Positions 25,293 through 33,437 of a DNA stretch of 64,000 nt are shown here, in pieces. Below the pieces are notes generated by a model. That model was not told where the DNA came from and ran no database searches. It saw nothing but the letters and a program-made list of their open reading frames with translations. Each line of letters begins with the position of its first letter. Within the stretch, counting starts at the first letter, position 1. The stretch is from Kribbella sp. NBC_01245 (GTDB taxonomy: Bacteria; Actinomycetota; Actinomycetes; Propionibacteriales; Kribbellaceae): the NCBI RefSeq assembly GCF_036226525.1, contig NZ_CP108487.1, positions 7,006,001 through 7,070,000 of the forward strand, in the 5' to 3' direction. A program made the position numbers and the translations under genes.

Positions 25293-25786
25293 ACCGCCAC
25301 GGCCAGTACGGCGTCCAGCTCGATCGCGGGATGCCGTACGACGAGCTCGGTGCCGGCGACGGGCCCGTCCCGCAACGGCATCAGCCGGCGCAGACCCGAG
25401 TCGCGCAGGCCTTTGCCAAGGGCCTTGCCGACCGCCTCCTTCGCGGTCCAGAGCCACAGGAACGCCTCGAGCCGATCGTCCTGCGCGTCCAGCCAGGCCA
25501 CCTCGGCCGGGTCGAACCAGCGCCGGACCATCCCGTCGACGGGGAATTCGCGGCGGGCTTCGATGTCCACGCCGATCGGTCCGTCCAGCGACAGCGCGAC
25601 CGCGGCCAGATCCCGGCCATGGCTGACGCTCGCCCAGCAGCGCTGCTGCCCGGCCTCAATCCACGGCCGGCCCTCGTCGTCGTGGCGCAGGTCGACGTGA
25701 ACGCCGAGGACAGACGAGGCGAGTTCGAGCAACAGGTCGTGCGCGTTCGCGCGTGCGACCAGGCAATGCACTGAAGGAACACCCAC
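25205..25786 (-). CDS. 4'-phosphopantetheinyl transferase
   Basis: 193 residues. The Sfp/AcpS-type metal motif GVDIEARRE and the second motif LWLWTAKEAVGKALG are both present. It should attach the phosphopantetheine arm to the cluster ACPs. It is the only minus-strand gene inside the plus-strand run 23.9-36.7 kb, overlaps the first gene tail-to-tail by 88 bases and starts 18 bases from the ACP gene. The GTG start at 25786 is uncertain; GTG 25771 is an alternative. It is distinct from the housekeeping acpS at 51.4 kb. Confidence 0.85.
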   Translation of the reverse strand: MGVPSVHCLVARANAHDLLLELASSVLGVHVDLRHDDEGRPWIEAGQQRCWASVSHGRDLAAVALSLDGPIGVDIEARREFPVDGMVRRWFDPAEVAWLDAQDDRLEAFLWLWTAKEAVGKALGKGLRDSGLRRLMPLRDGPVAGTELVVRHPAIELDAVLAVAVHVPADDGSAAARSAARSRTNFPVVVRGS

Positions 25787-25804
25787 AGGAAGAAGGTAGC
25801 CGTA

Positions 25805-26059
25805 ATGAAGGACGAGGTTCGCGAGTTCGTGATCGCATCCCTGCAGGACATGAACTACGACGTCGAGGGCATCGAGGACAGCACCACGCTCGGCCCGGCC
25901 GGGGTGGACCTGGAGTCGCTGGCGCTGGCCGATCTGTCGGTTCGGGTCGAGGACAAGTTCGGCGTCCGGTTCGCCGACGACGAGACCGAGTCGCTCGCGT
26001 TGATGACCGTCGGCGAGTTCACCTCCGAGGTGGCCTCCCGGCTCGCCCAGCAGGTGTGA
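25805..26059 (+). CDS. Acyl carrier protein 1
   Basis: 84 residues, acidic, helical, standard ACP size. The phosphopantetheine-attachment Ser is in GVDLESLALADL (DSL-like motif with E in place of the usual residue before Ser). The flanking VEDKFGVRFADDE is the typical helix III area. It starts the tightly coupled operon; its TGA overlaps the ATG of ACP 2. Confidence 0.88.
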   Translation: MKDEVREFVIASLQDMNYDVEGIEDSTTLGPAGVDLESLALADLSVRVEDKFGVRFADDETESLALMTVGEFTSEVASRLAQQV

Positions 26060-26310
26060 TGAGCGAGCTCACCCGCGCCGACGTGCTCGAACTGCTGGCC
26101 GGTCTTGGCGATCGCGAGGTCGATGCCGAACGCATTGACTCGATGGAGCTGGCCTGGTTCGTGCATCAGGTCGAGCAGCGGTTTGGCGTGGAGTTCGACG
26201 ACACCCGGCTGGACCGGATCCGTACGGTCACCGACGCCGTCGCGGTCCTGAACGAGACCTTGCGGGTCGCGGGCGAAAACGAGACGCTGCGGGTGGCCGC
26301 GGATGGCTGA
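26059..26310 (+). CDS. Acyl carrier protein 2
   Basis: 83 residues. The attachment site is ERIDSMELAWFVHQVEQRFG (DSM motif), followed by VEFDDTRLDRIRTVTDA. The start ATG overlaps the ACP 1 stop (TGATG). The C-terminus has an almost exact internal duplication, NETLRVAGE then NETLRVAAD, produced by a 27-base tandem repeat. It overlaps the ketosynthase-like gene by 8 bases. Confidence 0.82.
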   Translation: MSELTRADVLELLAGLGDREVDAERIDSMELAWFVHQVEQRFGVEFDDTRLDRIRTVTDAVAVLNETLRVAGENETLRVAADG

Positions 26311-27367
26311 CCTGCGACCGGTCTCGATTTCGGGACTCTCGATACTGAGCGCGCTCGGGCGGGGTGGCGAGACCCAGCTTGCGGCGGCGCTCAGCGGTGC
26401 GGCCGCGTTCGGACCGGTCCGCCGGTTCGACGTGGCCGCCCGCCGCGTGCGTACGGCGGCCACCGCGGCCGACGTCGCACCCCTCACCGACGAGCTGGCG
26501 TCGGCGATCGGTACGGCCTGTGCGGAGGCAGGCTGGACCGGTACGGCGAAGGCGTCAGCCCCACTCTTCTTTGCGGCCCACGGTGATCCCGGCCTGGCCG
26601 AAACCGCACGACAGTTGACGACCCGGACTGGTGTGGCACCGCCGGAGCGGATCTACACGAGCGCCTGCGTTTCAGCCAGTACGGCGATCGCGGACGCCGC
26701 CTCGCTGATCAGGCGTGGCTCGTTCGACCGGGTTGTCGTGGCCGCCGGGTATCTGGTCGAGCCCGATCAGTACGCGTTGTTCGACGCCGGCCGGGCGCTC
26801 TCGACGGATGACGCGGTGCGGCCGTTCAGCCTTGGCAGGCAAGGGCTTTTGCTGGGCGACGCGGTGGTGGCGATGACGTTGGAGGCCGGCGAGGGTCTTG
26901 CCGAGGTCGTCGGCTGGGGTCGTGCGGGTGATGCCTTTCATCCCTGCCAGCCGGATCCCGAAGGTAAAGGTCTCGCGCGGGCGATCACGTCGGCCTTGGC
27001 GCGAGCCGGGTTGCAGCCGGTCGACGTCGGCTACGTCAACGCGAACGCCACGGGCACCCGCTTCAGCGATGCCGCCGAGGCCGCCGCGTTGTGCCGGGTC
27101 TTCGGCCAGGACGGTCCGCCGGTGAGCTCGACGAAGAGCGTGCACGGTCATGCGCTGGAGGCCTCGGGTCTGCTCGAACTCGCCATCACCGTGCTGGCGT
27201 TGAACGCGGGCAAACTCCCGGTCAACGCCGGGTATGTGGACGGCGATCCCGACTGCCCGCTGGACCTGGTTCTCGACGGACCACGCCGGCCGGGTTCGCC
27301 GTACGGGTTGAGTTTGAATTCGGCCTTTGGTGGCGCGAACACGGCGCTCTTGGTGCGTGCCACATGA
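26303..27367 (+). CDS. Beta-ketoacyl synthase-like protein with altered catalytic site
   Basis: 354 residues, thiolase fold, FabF/KS type but shorter than usual (about 410). The nucleophile Cys is retained (YTSACVSASTAI) and so are the Lys and second His (STKSVHGHALEASG). The first catalytic His, normally in NAHGTGT, is Asn: VNANATGT. That exchange would be expected to weaken decarboxylative condensation, so the protein may be a partner subunit or an acyltransferase-like KS. It overlaps the half-length KS gene by 4 bases, suggesting that the two products act together. Confidence 0.72.
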   Translation: MADLRPVSISGLSILSALGRGGETQLAAALSGAAAFGPVRRFDVAARRVRTAATAADVAPLTDELASAIGTACAEAGWTGTAKASAPLFFAAHGDPGLAETARQLTTRTGVAPPERIYTSACVSASTAIADAASLIRRGSFDRVVVAAGYLVEPDQYALFDAGRALSTDDAVRPFSLGRQGLLLGDAVVAMTLEAGEGLAEVVGWGRAGDAFHPCQPDPEGKGLARAITSALARAGLQPVDVGYVNANATGTRFSDAAEAAALCRVFGQDGPPVSSTKSVHGHALEASGLLELAITVLALNAGKLPVNAGYVDGDPDCPLDLVLDGPRRPGSPYGLSLNSAFGGANTALLVRAT

Positions 27368-27816
27368 TCGAGGTGCGTTGGCCCGTTGGGGAGGAACCAC
27401 CCGCGCTGCCCGGGTTCGTCGGCTCGAGCTTCAGCCCGTTGGCCGCGGCCGTGGCCGAACGTTGCCTTGAGCAATCAACGGGCACAGGTACGACGGGGGT
27501 GCTGCTGGTCAGCCGGAGTGGCGACGAGCAGTCCGCGCGGCACGTACGCCAGGTGGTCGAAGCCGGTGACCGGCTCGGGCCGCTGTATTTCTTCCAGTCC
27601 GTCCCGAACAGCGTCGCCGGCTATATCGCGGCGCGCTGGGGTCTGGACGGGCCGGTCGCCTGCCTGCACCCGGTCGCGGATCCGCGCGCCGAGGGCCTCG
27701 CGCAGGCCGCCCTGCTGATCGCCGACGGGGACGCCGATCGCGTGCTCGTCCTGCTGGTCGAACAAGAGCCGGACGGCGCCGCCGCCCTGCTGGTGAGTGG
27801 AGGAGACAACCGATGA
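27364..27816 (+). CDS. Half-length ketosynthase-like protein (Ketoacyl-synt_2 type)
   Basis: 150 residues. FFQSVPNSVAGYIAARWGL followed by GPVACLHPVADPRAEGLAQA and ADRVLVLLVE resembles the N-terminal KS subdomain found in chain-length-factor-like proteins of aryl polyene clusters. No catalytic Cys, His or C-terminal KS half is present. Both ends overlap neighbouring genes by 4 bases, so the short length is real and not caused by a frameshift. Likely a structural or chain-length partner for one of the KS proteins. Confidence 0.6.
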   Translation: MIEVRWPVGEEPPALPGFVGSSFSPLAAAVAERCLEQSTGTGTTGVLLVSRSGDEQSARHVRQVVEAGDRLGPLYFFQSVPNSVAGYIAARWGLDGPVACLHPVADPRAEGLAQAALLIADGDADRVLVLLVEQEPDGAAALLVSGGDNR

Positions 27817-29396
27817 GAACGCTGAGCAGGCGGGCCGCACTGGCCGCCGATCCGGCCGTCGGGGCCGGCAATGTGCTGGCCCGGGTACTGGCCGGTGGAG
27901 CCGATCCGAGCGGACCGGGGATCACCTTCGACACCGCCGTTGACGGGTTCGCGGCGGAACATCCGCTGACGCTGGGCGAACTGGACGAACGGGTAGACGC
28001 CCGTGCCGCCTGGTTGCACGCGCACGGCGTCAAACCGCGTGACCCGATTGCGATCTGGACCTCTAGCGCCGCGGACCACATCCTCGGCTTTCTCGCGCTG
28101 ACCCGGCTCGGGGCGATTCCCGCGCTGATCAACGGCAATCTCGCCGCGGAGATCGTCGCCGAGTACATCCGCCGCCTGCGGGCCGTCGGCGTGATCGGTG
28201 ATGGCGCCCATCTCGAGCTGCTCCGGCCGTACGACCTGGGCACGCCGATCCTCGGTGACAGCGCCGCCATCGCGGAGGCGGATCCGGCCGACGCGCCGAC
28301 GCCGTACCGGCATCACCAGGACGACCCGATCGTCATCACGCATACCTCGGGCACGACCGGCATCCCGAAGTCCGTGCTGCATACGCACAGCAGTCTGTTC
28401 GCGGCGACGCGGCACCTGCTGACGATGCCGCAGGCCCAGGGCACCGGCCGCATCCTGAACGCGTTGCCCGCGCCGCATACGGCGACGGTGCTGATGATGA
28501 ACCAGGCCCTGGGCAATCGCGCCGAGTTCTTCGCGTTGTCCTCGCAGGCCGGGGATGCCGTGGTCGACGCGATCCAGCGGTGGAAGCCCGAGAGCGTCTT
28601 CGGGTTCTCCGTCACCTGGGCGGAGCTGGCGCGGCAGGACCTTTCGGCGTACGACCTGTCGTCCGTGCGGCTTTGGTTCAACACCGGCGACTGTACGCAC
28701 GAGCCGCACGTGCGCAAGCTCGTTGCCCAGGGCAACCGTGACACCGTCAGCCGGGAAGGCGTGGTGCGGGTGCCCGGGTCGCACTTCATCGACGGCCTTG
28801 GTTCCAGCGAAATGGGCCACTCGATGTTCCACGTCACGCACCGGATCGACACCGACAGCTATGGCCGGTGCATCGGAAAGCCCTACAAATTCGTGGATGT
28901 GGCGGTCTTGTCGCTGGATGGCGAGGAGGTCGGTGTTGGCGAGGTGGGCCACCTCGGGATCAAGTCGCCGACGTTGTCGCCGGGCTACTGGAACGACTCC
29001 GGTACGACGTACCGCTTCCGCTTGAACGGGTACTACCTCACCGGCGATCTGGTCTACCGCGATGCCGAAGGCCGGTTCTTCCACATGGATCGCGCGGCCG
29101 ATTCGACCGACGGGTTCTACACCGCGCAGGCCGAGGAGCGCATTCTCGTGGCCTGTCCGGATGTCGCGGACTGCACGGCCGTGATCGTCAACGAGAACGG
29201 CCAGGTCATCACCGACGTACTGCTTGAACTCGCGCCGGATGCCTTGGACCGGGACCGGACTGAGGAGGTGCGCAAAGCGCTGGGCGATGAGCTGGGCGCC
29301 ACCTTGCGCAAGGTCGAGGCCAGTGCGGACATTCCGAAGGGCGCCACCGGCAAGGTCCGCAAGGTTCTGCTGCGCGAGAGGCAGTTGACGTCATGA
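27813..29396 (+). CDS. AMP-binding (adenylate-forming) enzyme
   Basis: 527 residues, ANL superfamily. A3 THTSGTTGIPKSVLHTHSS, A5 GLGSSEMGHSM, A7 YYLTGDLVYRD and A10 IPKGATGKVRKVLL are all present. The A8 hinge region (RAADSTDGFYTAQAEERI) is unusual in wording. It probably loads an acyl group onto one of the ACPs or makes an acyl-CoA. Overlaps its neighbours by 4 bases on both sides. Confidence 0.82.
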   Translation: MRTLSRRAALAADPAVGAGNVLARVLAGGADPSGPGITFDTAVDGFAAEHPLTLGELDERVDARAAWLHAHGVKPRDPIAIWTSSAADHILGFLALTRLGAIPALINGNLAAEIVAEYIRRLRAVGVIGDGAHLELLRPYDLGTPILGDSAAIAEADPADAPTPYRHHQDDPIVITHTSGTTGIPKSVLHTHSSLFAATRHLLTMPQAQGTGRILNALPAPHTATVLMMNQALGNRAEFFALSSQAGDAVVDAIQRWKPESVFGFSVTWAELARQDLSAYDLSSVRLWFNTGDCTHEPHVRKLVAQGNRDTVSREGVVRVPGSHFIDGLGSSEMGHSMFHVTHRIDTDSYGRCIGKPYKFVDVAVLSLDGEEVGVGEVGHLGIKSPTLSPGYWNDSGTTYRFRLNGYYLTGDLVYRDAEGRFFHMDRAADSTDGFYTAQAEERILVACPDVADCTAVIVNENGQVITDVLLELAPDALDRDRTEEVRKALGDELGATLRKVEASADIPKGATGKVRKVLLRERQLTS

Positions 29397-30658
29397 CCGC
29401 CGCAGTGATCACCGGAATGGGCCTGATGACTCCGGTGGGACGTGGTCCCGCTGAGGTCTTCGACGCACTCTGCACCGGCAAGTCGGGTCTGACCCGGCCG
29501 CCCGAGGGTCATCCGGTCGCTGCCTCGATCGAGCTGGCCGGGTTCGTATCCGGTGGGCTGGTTTCCGAGGTGGCGACGGGCCCGGACGCGAAGACGCTGG
29601 ATCGGACCGTCGTACTGGCGATGCTGACCGCTGCCGACGCGTTGGCCGATGCGGGCCTGATGATCGGCGAGAACGTCGACCCGTGGCGGGTGGCGGTCAT
29701 CATCGGTGGAGTCGGCGGTATGGCCACGCTGGAGGCGCAGGTGGTCGCGCGGACGGAGCGTGGTCGTGCGGCCGTCAGTCCGTACCTGCTGACCGGGATC
29801 CTGCCGAACATGCCGTCGGCCCGGGTGGCGATCAAGCACGGCATTCGCGGCTACAGCTCTTCAGTCGGTACGGCGTGCGCCTCCGGTGCGCAGGCCATCG
29901 CGGACGCGGTGCGGCTGATCCGGTGTGGTGAGGCGGACGTGGTGCTGTGCGGCGCAAGCGAGGCGCCGCTGTTCCCGACGTTCGCCGAGACGTTCGGCAA
30001 CGCCCGGGCGCTCGCGCGGAACTGGGACGACCCGGCGGACGCGAGCCGGCCGTTCGACCTGCGGCGCAACGGGTTCGTGCTGGCCGAGGGCGCGGCGCTG
30101 CTGGTGCTGGAGAGCGCGGAGCACGCGGCGGCGCGAGGGGCGACGGGTTATGCCGATGTCGCCGGGTACGGCGCGACGTGCGACGCGCACCACCCGACGG
30201 CGCCCCGGCCTGGTGGGGAAGGCGCGGCCGAGTGCATGCGGAGGGCCTTCGCCAGTGCGCGGGTCAGCCCGCGGCAGGTCGGATACGTCAACGCCCATGG
30301 CACGGGGACCAAGCTCGGGGACGTCGCGGAGACGGTCGCGATCGGGTTGGCCTTCGATGGCGCCGAGCCTGCGGTGAGTTCGACCAAGGCGCTCACCGGG
30401 CACATGCTCGGCACGTCCGGCGTGGTCGAGGCGGCCGCGACGGCTCTTGCCCTCGGCAACAAGCTGCTGCCGCCGACGTACAACCTCGACGATCCGGATC
30501 CGGCCTGCGCCCTGGACCACGTCCGGAAAGAGCCGCGAGCGGTCGCACTGGAATTCGCCATCTCGAATTCGTTCGGTTTCGGCGGTCAGAACGTCAGCCT
30601 TCTTCTCGGCCCGCCCAGTGTGCCCGAGAAATCCATTGGTGAGGGAAAGGTGCGGTGA
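29393..30658 (+). CDS. Beta-ketoacyl-ACP synthase, FabF-like
   Basis: 421 residues, full-length KS with an intact C-H-H triad: Cys in SVGTACASGAQAI, His in YVNAHGTGTKLGD, and Lys/His in STKALTGHMLGTSG. It ends NSFGFGGQNVSLLLG, the standard KS glycine-rich loop. This is the only clearly competent condensing enzyme of the cluster. No ketoreductase, dehydratase or malonyl-transferase gene is nearby, so a single non-reduced condensation or use of primary-metabolism partners is implied. Overlaps its neighbours by 3-4 bases. Confidence 0.9.
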   Translation: MTAAVITGMGLMTPVGRGPAEVFDALCTGKSGLTRPPEGHPVAASIELAGFVSGGLVSEVATGPDAKTLDRTVVLAMLTAADALADAGLMIGENVDPWRVAVIIGGVGGMATLEAQVVARTERGRAAVSPYLLTGILPNMPSARVAIKHGIRGYSSSVGTACASGAQAIADAVRLIRCGEADVVLCGASEAPLFPTFAETFGNARALARNWDDPADASRPFDLRRNGFVLAEGAALLVLESAEHAAARGATGYADVAGYGATCDAHHPTAPRPGGEGAAECMRRAFASARVSPRQVGYVNAHGTGTKLGDVAETVAIGLAFDGAEPAVSSTKALTGHMLGTSGVVEAAATALALGNKLLPPTYNLDDPDPACALDHVRKEPRAVALEFAISNSFGFGGQNVSLLLGPPSVPEKSIGEGKVR

Positions 30659-31731
30659 TGGAGATCTACGGAATCGACCACGTGGAAATGTACGTGGGCG
30701 ACGCACGCCAGGCGGCCTTTTATCTGGGCACCGCCTTTGGTCTGCACGTACATGGTCAAGGGGGTCCGGAAACCGGTCTTGCCGACCAGCGCTCGTTGTT
30801 ATTGCGGGAAAGCGATGTGCAAATCCTGCTGACTTCGGGATTGGCCGCGAATCACCCGGCGGCGGAATATGTGCAACGCCACGGTGATGGTGTCGCCGTG
30901 GTCGGGCTGGAGGTCGACAACGCGGCGGTCGCTTATACGACTTTGTTGAGTCGCGGTGCCATCTCGGTCACCGAGCCGATCACCTATACCGACGAGAAGG
31001 AGACGACCGTCGTGGTGGCGGCGGTGGCCGGGTTCGGCGACGTCATCCACCGGCTGGTCGAGCGGCACGGGCCACGCCGGGAGTTCATGCCCGGGGTGAT
31101 CCAGATCAGCGAGCCCGCGACCGGGCCGGACCAGAAGTTGTTCAGCGAGATCGACCACCTGGCCATCTGCGTACCGGCCGAGCAGCTCGAGCCGACCGCC
31201 CTCTTCTACGAGGAGGTCTTCGGGTTCAACCGGATCTTCGAGGAGTACATCGAGGTCGCCGGCCAGGGGATGGACTCGAAGGTCGTCCAGAGCCCGTCGA
31301 AGCATGTGACCTTCACGCTGATCGAGCCCGACCCGAGCCGTCGGCCCGGTCAGATCGACGACTTCCTGCAGTGGCACGCGGGTGCCGGCGTACAGCACAT
31401 CGCCTTGGCCACCAGCGACATCGTCGAGGCCGTCGGCACATTGTCCGGCCGGGGCGTGCGCTTCCTCGGTACTCCGTCGTCGTACTACCGCGCGTTGCAG
31501 GACCGGGTCGGTGAGGTCGAGACGCCGATCGATGAGCTGGAGAAGCACGGCATCCTGGTCGATCGCGATCACTGGGGTCAGTTGTTGCAGATCTTCACCG
31601 AGTCCATGCACGTCCGGCGCACGCTGTTCCTCGAGATCATCGAGCGGCGCGGTGCGATGACGTTCGGCAGCGGCAATATCAAGGCGCTGTACGAGGCCAA
31701 GGAGCGCGAGCTGTCGGGAGTCGACGCGTGA
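30658..31731 (+). CDS. hmaS: 4-hydroxymandelate synthase-like dioxygenase (HppD family)
   Basis: 357 residues, two vicinal-oxygen-chelate halves as in 4-hydroxyphenylpyruvate dioxygenase and HmaS. Iron ligands are His in FSEIDHLAICV, His in GAGVQHIALAT and Glu in LQIFTESM. VQRHGDGVAVVG, FGDVIHRLVERHG and FGSGNIKALYEA match HmaS closely. HmaS makes 4-hydroxymandelate from 4-hydroxyphenylpyruvate; HPPD makes homogentisate. Hmo-like and HpgT-like genes in the same cluster favour the HmaS role. GTG 30655 and ATG 30658 are both possible starts; ATG has AAAGG at good spacing. Confidence 0.85.
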   Translation: MEIYGIDHVEMYVGDARQAAFYLGTAFGLHVHGQGGPETGLADQRSLLLRESDVQILLTSGLAANHPAAEYVQRHGDGVAVVGLEVDNAAVAYTTLLSRGAISVTEPITYTDEKETTVVVAAVAGFGDVIHRLVERHGPRREFMPGVIQISEPATGPDQKLFSEIDHLAICVPAEQLEPTALFYEEVFGFNRIFEEYIEVAGQGMDSKVVQSPSKHVTFTLIEPDPSRRPGQIDDFLQWHAGAGVQHIALATSDIVEAVGTLSGRGVRFLGTPSSYYRALQDRVGEVETPIDELEKHGILVDRDHWGQLLQIFTESMHVRRTLFLEIIERRGAMTFGSGNIKALYEAKERELSGVDA

Positions 31732-32636
31732 GCGGCCTCGAGTTCACGCTGTCCGAAGAAGAGATCGACCTGTTGCCGTCCGACGAGGACGTCGCGTTCT
31801 ACGCCGAGCACGGCTGGTACCTCTCGAAGAAGCTGCTGACCGACGACGAGACCGACGAACTGGTCAACGCCAGCGAGCGGTACTACGCGGGTGAACGCGA
31901 CCGGACGCTTCCGGTGCGGCCGCCGAAGCTCGCGTACTGGGACCCGTCGAAGGGCGAGGTGCAGCGGCACAACGACTACGTGCACTTCGAGCACGACGGC
32001 CTGGCGAAGATCCTGCGCAAACCGCTGATCGGCGCGGTCGCGGCCCGGTTGGCGCAGGTGGACGAGATCCGGATCTTCCAGTCCACGTTGATCCTCAAGC
32101 CACCGGTCGCGGGCGAGCCGTCGAACATCGTGCCCTGGCACTTCGACAAGCACTACTGGTCGTCCTCGTCGTCGGAGCGGATGCTGACCGCGTTCATCCC
32201 GTTCCACGACTGCCCGCCCGAGATGGGCACGATCACGATGATCGACGGCAGCCACCGCTGGCAGGAGATCGGCTCGGACGACACCGTGGTGCGCCACTTC
32301 GCCGAACGCGATCGCTCGCAGCTGGAGCAGATGCTCGCGGAGAACGCGGCGCATAACGGGGTCGAGGTGGTCAAGCTGCCGATCACGATCCCGCGCGGCC
32401 ACATGAACTTCCACCACTGCAAGACGTACCACGGCAGTGGTGCGAACGTCAGCGACCGCCCACGCCGGGCGATCTCGCTGCACCTCCAGGACGGCGGCAA
32501 CTCGTACCGCGAGTTCCCGCTGTCCGACGGCACTCTCGCGGCGTACAACCACGACACGGTGGTCCGCCGCACTCCCGACGGACGGCCCGACTACGCCGAT
32601 CCCGACTTCTGCCCCACCCTATGGGCCGACCGCTAA
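31728..32636 (+). CDS. PhyH-type Fe(II)/2-oxoglutarate oxygenase
   Basis: 302 residues, phytanoyl-CoA dioxygenase family. The facial triad is WHFDKHYW (HxD) and the distal His in CKTYHGSGANVSD, with the 2-oxoglutarate-binding Arg in RPRRAISLHL. GTITMIDGSH is the usual beta-strand signature. The family hydroxylates, halogenates or desaturates small molecules and carrier-bound substrates. Its start overlaps the hmaS stop by 4 bases. The substrate is unknown; an Hpg-derived or ACP-bound intermediate is an inference. Confidence 0.85.
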   Translation: MSGLEFTLSEEEIDLLPSDEDVAFYAEHGWYLSKKLLTDDETDELVNASERYYAGERDRTLPVRPPKLAYWDPSKGEVQRHNDYVHFEHDGLAKILRKPLIGAVAARLAQVDEIRIFQSTLILKPPVAGEPSNIVPWHFDKHYWSSSSSERMLTAFIPFHDCPPEMGTITMIDGSHRWQEIGSDDTVVRHFAERDRSQLEQMLAENAAHNGVEVVKLPITIPRGHMNFHHCKTYHGSGANVSDRPRRAISLHLQDGGNSYREFPLSDGTLAAYNHDTVVRRTPDGRPDYADPDFCPTLWADR

Positions 32637-32648
32637 AGGAGTTTTGTT

Positions 32649-33437
32649 ATGTCACGCTATGACTGGGGTCAGACCCACCCGGGCATCGAGCAGTTGGAGA
32701 AGGCTGTCAGCGCCGCGCGGGACAAGGTCGTGCAGCATCCGCTTTACGGCAACCTGGACACGCACGAGTCGCTGGTGACCTTTATGGAGCACCACGTTTT
32801 CGCGGTGTGGGACTTCATGTCGCTGCTGAAATCGCTGCAGCGCGAGCTCACTTGTGTGACCGTGCCGTGGATTCCGACGGCGCATACGGGTAGCCGGCGG
32901 CTGATCAACGACATCGTGATGGTCGAGGAGAGCGACGAACTCGGCGACGGGTTCATCAGCCACTTCGAGCTGTATGTGAACGGTATGAAGGAGGCCGGCG
33001 CTGATACCTCCGCAATCGAGAAGCTGGTCGATCTGCTGCGTGACGGCTCATCAGTGACGGAGGCGCTGGTTGCCGCCGGGGTGCCGCAGGCGTCGGTGGA
33101 CTTCGCCTCGACGACCTGGGACATCATCGAGAACCAGCCGGTGCACTGCCAGGCGGCCGCGTTCGCCTTCGGGCGCGAGGACCTGATCCCGGACATGTTC
33201 ACCCAAGTGGTTGCGGTGAACGAGCGCTCTAACCGGTTGAACACGTTCGTCGACTACCTCGAGCGGCACATCGAGGTGGATGGCGAGTTCCACACGCCGA
33301 TGGCGATGCAGATGGTGACCGACCTGTGCGGTGACGACACCGCCAAGTGGGAGGCCTGCGCGGACACGATCAACACCGCGCTCGCCGCCCGGGCTCGGTT
33401 GTGGGACGCGATCCTCGCAGCGGTCAAGGCCGGATGA
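32649..33437 (+). CDS. DUF3050 family protein (haem-oxygenase-like fold)
   Basis: 262 residues, fully helical. FMEHHVFAVWDFMSLLKSLQ, LTCVTVPWIPTAHTG, RLINDIVMVEESDE, FISHFELYVNGM and YLERHIEVDGEFHTPMAMQM match DUF3050 from memory. Conserved Glu/His positions (EHH, EESDE, SHFE, ERHIE, EFH) fit a metal site such as those of haem-oxygenase-like diiron oxygenases, a superfamily that performs C-C cleavage and N-oxygenation in natural product pathways. The member's reaction is unknown. It has its own strong ribosome site (AAAGGAG) and is the only operon gene with a real gap before it (12 bases). Confidence 0.75.
   Translation: MSRYDWGQTHPGIEQLEKAVSAARDKVVQHPLYGNLDTHESLVTFMEHHVFAVWDFMSLLKSLQRELTCVTVPWIPTAHTGSRRLINDIVMVEESDELGDGFISHFELYVNGMKEAGADTSAIEKLVDLLRDGSSVTEALVAAGVPQASVDFASTTWDIIENQPVHCQAAAFAFGREDLIPDMFTQVVAVNERSNRLNTFVDYLERHIEVDGEFHTPMAMQMVTDLCGDDTAKWEACADTINTALAARARLWDAILAAVKAG

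Noticed and set aside
30658..31731. Reading the HppD-family gene as catabolic 4-hydroxyphenylpyruvate dioxygenase
   Set aside because: Not excluded by sequence alone, but Hmo-like and HpgT-like genes in the same cluster and no homogentisate genes nearby make the hydroxymandelate route more likely.
29393..31731. Aryl polyene or highly reducing type II PKS cluster
   Set aside because: KS and half-KS genes resemble parts of such systems, but ketoreductase, dehydratase and malonyl-transferase genes are all missing.
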